A DNA stretch of 8,101 nt from Nitrospirota bacterium (lineage in GTDB: Bacteria; Nitrospirota; Thermodesulfovibrionia; Thermodesulfovibrionales; JdFR-88), in the NCBI GenBank assembly GCA_021825785.1, contig JAKAGP010000058.1:1-8101 (forward strand), given 5' to 3'. Every line of letters starts with the position of its first letter. The stretch's first letter is position 1. Under the pieces are notes generated by a model. That model was given only the letters and a program-made list of their open reading frames with translations. It was not told the DNA's origin and did no database searches. Position numbers and translations under genes: made by a program. This document shows, in pieces, positions 5,259 through 8,101 of the stretch.

Positions 5259-5941
5259 TTTCGTTCAAGGCAGCCGTCCTTTAAATGATATATGCGGTCA
5301 AACCCCGCTATCATCCGCTCGTCATGGGTCACCACGATTACCGCTGACTGGTTCTCTTTGGCGATCTTCTTCAGCAAGTCCATGACCATCTTCCCCCTTG
5401 CCGTGTCCAGTGAAGCAGTGGGTTCGTCGGCCAGAATGAGTTTCGGTTTGTTGGCCAGAGCCCGCGCTATAGCGACCCGCTGCTGCTCGCCCCCGGAGAG
5501 AAGGGCCTGCGGGTGGTCGGCCCTGTCTGCAATTTCCATGTATTTCAGAAGCTCCATCACCCGGCTGTCAGCCTCTTTTCCCTTAAGGCCGACAAGGCTC
5601 AAAGGGAAAAGCACATTCTGTCTGGCCGTAAGAAAGGGAATCAGGTTATGGGATTGGAAGATAAAGCCTATTTTCTCCCGGCGAATGCGGCGCATGTCTA
5701 TTCCTGCCCAGCCATTCTTCTCAAATATGGTTTGTCCATCAAAAGAGATTTTTCCTCCTGTAGGCTCCAGAATAAGGCTGATGCAAAGAAGCAGGGTTGT
5801 TTTTCCGGACCCGCTCGGCCCCAGGAGGGCCACTAAGTCGCCCGCTGAGACTGATAGATTTATGTCTTCCAGCGCCCTGACTTCCATATGGCCTGCGCCG
5901 AAGATCTTGGACAGTCCTTCAATCCTGAGGATTTCCATCAT
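5237..5941 (-). CDS. ABC transporter ATP-binding protein (MacB/LolD/DevA type)
   Basis: This 234-residue nucleotide-binding subunit powers the exporter formed with the permease upstream. It has Walker A GPSGSGKTT (41-49), Q-loop FIFQSHN (Q96), signature LSGGEQQRVAIARAL (148-162), Walker B LILADEP (168-174), D-loop SLD and H-loop VVTHDE (H206), all intact. The start is one of two adjacent ATGs (5941 or 5938); the first overlaps the permease stop as ATGA, and GGGGGA just upstream could serve either. The frame stays open to 5983, but that extension lies within the permease gene. After the usual ending IYHLKDGCLE the last eight residues RNANGGFC are unlike the family and overlap the Fic remnant, so the original C-terminus was probably replaced by rearrangement. 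All catalytic parts precede this point, so activity is likely kept. Cytoplasmic face of the inner membrane. Confidence 0.92.
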   Translation of the reverse strand: MMEILRIEGLSKIFGAGHMEVRALEDINLSVSAGDLVALLGPSGSGKTTLLLCISLILEPTGGKISFDGQTIFEKNGWAGIDMRRIRREKIGFIFQSHNLIPFLTARQNVLFPLSLVGLKGKEADSRVMELLKYMEIADRADHPQALLSGGEQQRVAIARALANKPKLILADEPTASLDTARGKMVMDLLKKIAKENQSAVIVVTHDERMIAGFDRIYHLKDGCLERNANGGFC

Positions 5942-7134
5942 TCCCCCAACGCTACGGCAGGCTCGGTTTTCAGCGCCTCCCAAAGCCCCAGAACACCGGC
6001 AAGGATGCCCCCCGCAAGGGTCACAACAAAGGTTAGCAGGTCATCGCCGGGGACCCTCATGATGGTCCTTGGGAACATCTGGTATGTGTTCTGGATCAGC
6101 GCCACACCGAATAAGAAGGCGCCGATGGTCAAAAGAAGAGATTGCTCCATGACCATCCTGACGATTACGCGATTGGGAGCGCCGATGAGTTTCATAATCG
6201 CGATGCTGCGGATTTTTTCCATAGTAAATGTATAGACAACCAGGGAGACTATGACTACGGAGATGATCAGCAGAAGCGTTCTGAAGAGCAGAAGCTGTTT
6301 TGCCATCATGGCGAGTCTCCCTTTCAACATCAATTGAGCCTCATCTTCTGTGCTGAAGGCGGAGAGGTATAGCCATTTATCAACCATACCGGCTACCTCG
6401 GGGCGATCTGCTCCGGGTTTCAACCGGACCAGGATGGCGTTGATGATATGTGTGTCGGACCGCAGGGGGGTGAGTAATTTTTCAGCCTGGTTCGGGGACA
6501 AATAGCCCTGGTTTGAAAGGGTCCGAAGAAGCCTTGACTGCTGATTGCGCACCTCTTCATTATCCCTTTGATATAAAATTTCCTGTGCGTCGGGAAGGGA
6601 AAGATACACAAGCGCCTCCCCATCAGTTGAAATGGCCTCTTTAGTCAAACCAACCACCGTATAGGTATGAAGGCCCAACGGGACCTTGTCCCCTATATGC
6701 ACTCCCAATTTCGGATGAGCGACCATTTCGTAGTGGGCCTGTTCGATATTCCTTCCTGCAAAAACCTTCTGCGGCCCTCCCAGCCCTCCGAAGACATCGT
6801 ACCCGACAATGCTGAAATGCCGGCTCATGCCGGCTATCGGTCTTTCCACCGTGTAGTAGATAAAGGGACTGGCCTTTTCCACTCCGGGGATCGCCTTGAC
6901 GCTGTAATGATAGTATTCGGGCAACGTGGACTGCTCGTTGAAAGGCCCACCACGATATCTTTCCACAACCCAGAGATCGGGATTGGTAGCCTTGATAAGG
7001 GCAAGGCCTTCGTATATATTGCCGCGATATAGGCCGTTCATGGCCAGGACGATTGTAAACATGAGACCCACGCCGACGACCGTGGCGATGAACCGCCCTT
7101 TGTGCTGCTTAAGGTCATAAAATGCCAGGTCCAT
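5938..7134 (-). CDS. ABC transporter permease, FtsX/MacB-like (DevC type)
   Basis: A 398-residue inner-membrane protein with the FtsX/MacB layout: one membrane segment near the N-terminus (14-36, FIATVVGVGLMFTIVLAM), a large periplasmic domain of about 240 residues, then three membrane segments near 281-303, 330-350 and 366-386. The cytoplasmic loop EKIRSIAIMKLIGAP (306-320) is the conserved coupling region after the second membrane segment, and the end ALKTEPAVALGE matches the usual x-x-x-x-P-x-x-AL tail. ATG at 7134 directly follows the adaptor stop, with GGGGAG about 7 nt before it as ribosome-binding site. Its stop overlaps the ATPase start. The N-terminal MDLAFYDLKQHKGRF and operon order adaptor-permease-ATPase recall cyanobacterial DevBCA exporters more than MacB, in which ATPase and permease are fused. 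The substrate cannot be told from sequence. Confidence 0.9.
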   Translation of the reverse strand: MDLAFYDLKQHKGRFIATVVGVGLMFTIVLAMNGLYRGNIYEGLALIKATNPDLWVVERYRGGPFNEQSTLPEYYHYSVKAIPGVEKASPFIYYTVERPIAGMSRHFSIVGYDVFGGLGGPQKVFAGRNIEQAHYEMVAHPKLGVHIGDKVPLGLHTYTVVGLTKEAISTDGEALVYLSLPDAQEILYQRDNEEVRNQQSRLLRTLSNQGYLSPNQAEKLLTPLRSDTHIINAILVRLKPGADRPEVAGMVDKWLYLSAFSTEDEAQLMLKGRLAMMAKQLLLFRTLLLIISVVIVSLVVYTFTMEKIRSIAIMKLIGAPNRVIVRMVMEQSLLLTIGAFLFGVALIQNTYQMFPRTIMRVPGDDLLTFVVTLAGGILAGVLGLWEALKTEPAVALGE

Positions 7135-8101
7135 TCACATACTCCCCATTGCCCTATGATGCTCCTTTACAGGGTTCATATCAGGCTTTACCTTTTTGCC
7201 CGGCTCGATCCCCGAAGGGTTTAGTATCACCATATCCCCTTCCTTGAGGCCTTCGAGGACAGCGGCCCGCTGGCCATCCTGCAACCCGAAAGTAACGAGC
7301 CGGAAATTTGCCAGGCCGTTGGCAACCACCATGACTCCTTTTGAGCCGTTTCTCTCTACGATGGCGGATAATGGAACAGCTGGCGCAGTCTGGCGGCCGG
7401 TATCAATATCAACTTCGGTCTCCTCTCCCATCACAAGAGGATTCGGCAGCGCATCAAATTTCACATCCACTTCCAGTTCGCGGGTTACTGTGTCGGCCTC
7501 TTTGTTGAGCCGGGCAACTTCGCCGTTGAAGATACGACCCGACCGCAATCTGATCGAGGCCTTCTGACCTTCCCGGAGCGCCGCTATCTTTGTCTCATCG
7601 ATCCATGAGGCCGCCCAAATCTGGTAGTCTACCAGTTGAAAAATTGGCGTTCCGGGCGAAACGGTATTGCCTACCTCCGCCTTTCGCACGGTAATGACTC
7701 CATCCATTGGAGCTATAATGCGCGTATATCCAAAGAGCGCCTTTGCCGCCCGGGTTTCGGATTCAGCCTGATTTACGGCCGCTTCGAGGGCCTTCACCGT
7801 TGCTTCATTGGCGGTGACATCGCTTTCGGCCACACGAAGAGCGGCCTTGGTCATATCAAAAGCGGCGGGTGATATATAGCCGGGCTTAAAGACTTCCAGG
7901 TCTCTTTGATAGTTGCTTTGAGCGAGGGCAAAGTTCGCTTTGGACTTAATCAAATCAGCCTGCGCACGTGCCAGATCTCGCTGGGCACGGCCTTTGCCCG
8001 CCTGGGCCGCTGCCTCCCGCGCCCTTAATTCAGCAGACTCCAGCTCGGCAAGGAGCTGGCCCTTTCTTACTTTATCACCCTGATCGGCATGGAGTTTTTC
8101 C
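7135..8101 (-). CDS. HlyD/RND-type periplasmic adaptor (membrane-fusion protein), N-terminus outside window
   Basis: The frame is open from the window edge, giving 321 visible residues; a TTG at 7953 that could pass for a start lies inside the coiled coil and is not the real one. At the edge the first lipoyl half-motif is seen (HADQGDKVRKGQLLAELESA), then a long Ala/Gln/Glu-rich helical hairpin (ELRAREAAAQAGKGRAQRDL onward), then the second lipoyl half YTRIIAPMDGVITVRKAEVG, a beta-barrel with SIRLRSGRIFNGEV, and a membrane-proximal domain ending in GLKEGDMVILNPSGI. The signal peptide or membrane anchor would be in the missing N-terminus. The protein would bridge the permease to an outer-membrane TolC-like channel. 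The stop TGA (7135-7137) abuts the permease ATG, indicating one transcript. The promoter lies to the right of the window. Confidence 0.92.
   Translation of the reverse strand, partial: EKLHADQGDKVRKGQLLAELESAELRAREAAAQAGKGRAQRDLARAQADLIKSKANFALAQSNYQRDLEVFKPGYISPAAFDMTKAALRVAESDVTANEATVKALEAAVNQAESETRAAKALFGYTRIIAPMDGVITVRKAEVGNTVSPGTPIFQLVDYQIWAASWIDETKIAALREGQKASIRLRSGRIFNGEVARLNKEADTVTRELEVDVKFDALPNPLVMGEETEVDIDTGRQTAPAVPLSAIVERNGSKGVMVVANGLANFRLVTFGLQDGQRAAVLEGLKEGDMVILNPSGIEPGKKVKPDMNPVKEHHRAMGSM

Noticed and set aside
5292..6062. Long plus-strand open frame of 256 codons
   Set aside because: It is the antisense shadow of the ABC ATPase gene, whose motifs are all intact; the plus translation has no family features.

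Overview
The window looks like a Gram-negative accessory region. A membrane-fusion adaptor next to a MacB/DevCA-type ABC exporter implies an outer membrane. The mix of a WYL regulator, NERD helicase, AAA_14/DUF4143 ATPases, Fic remnant and IS3-type debris is common in environmental Desulfobacterota and similar lineages. That placement is inferred from gene style only and is weak.

Left part (1-2034): the N-terminus of a WYL-family HTH regulator on the minus strand (1-131) faces a complete NERD-domain superfamily 1 helicase on the plus strand (349 or 355 to 2034). The roughly 220 bp between them holds a 9-bp inverted repeat. WYL regulators often control phage-defence genes and NERD-helicases occur in defence islands, so this pair is the best candidate for an unrecognised system.

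Middle part (2035-5258): this is a gene graveyard around one intact gene. In order it contains a GIY-YIG-like C-terminal fragment (minus), the frameshifted C-terminal end of an IS3-family transposase (minus), about 330 bp of unassigned decayed sequence, the middle and C-terminal part of a DUF4143 ATPase (plus), a complete AAA_14/DUF4143 ATPase (minus, 3322-4512) with a strong palindromic operator-like site upstream, a non-coding gap, an N-terminal IS3 OrfB fragment (plus), and a Fic-family pseudogene in two frames with an internal deletion (minus). The two IS3 fragments lie on opposite strands on either side of the ATPase block, which suggests past rearrangement.

Right part (5237-8101): a tightly packed minus-strand operon runs from the right edge: HlyD/RND-type periplasmic adaptor (N-terminus outside the window), FtsX/MacB-like permease, then ABC ATPase. 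The adaptor stop abuts the permease start, and the permease stop overlaps the ATPase start as ATGA. Together they would form a DevBCA-type tripartite exporter that also needs an outer-membrane channel, not seen here. The last residues of the ATPase run into the Fic remnant, so the 3' end of the operon sits at the edge of the degraded region.
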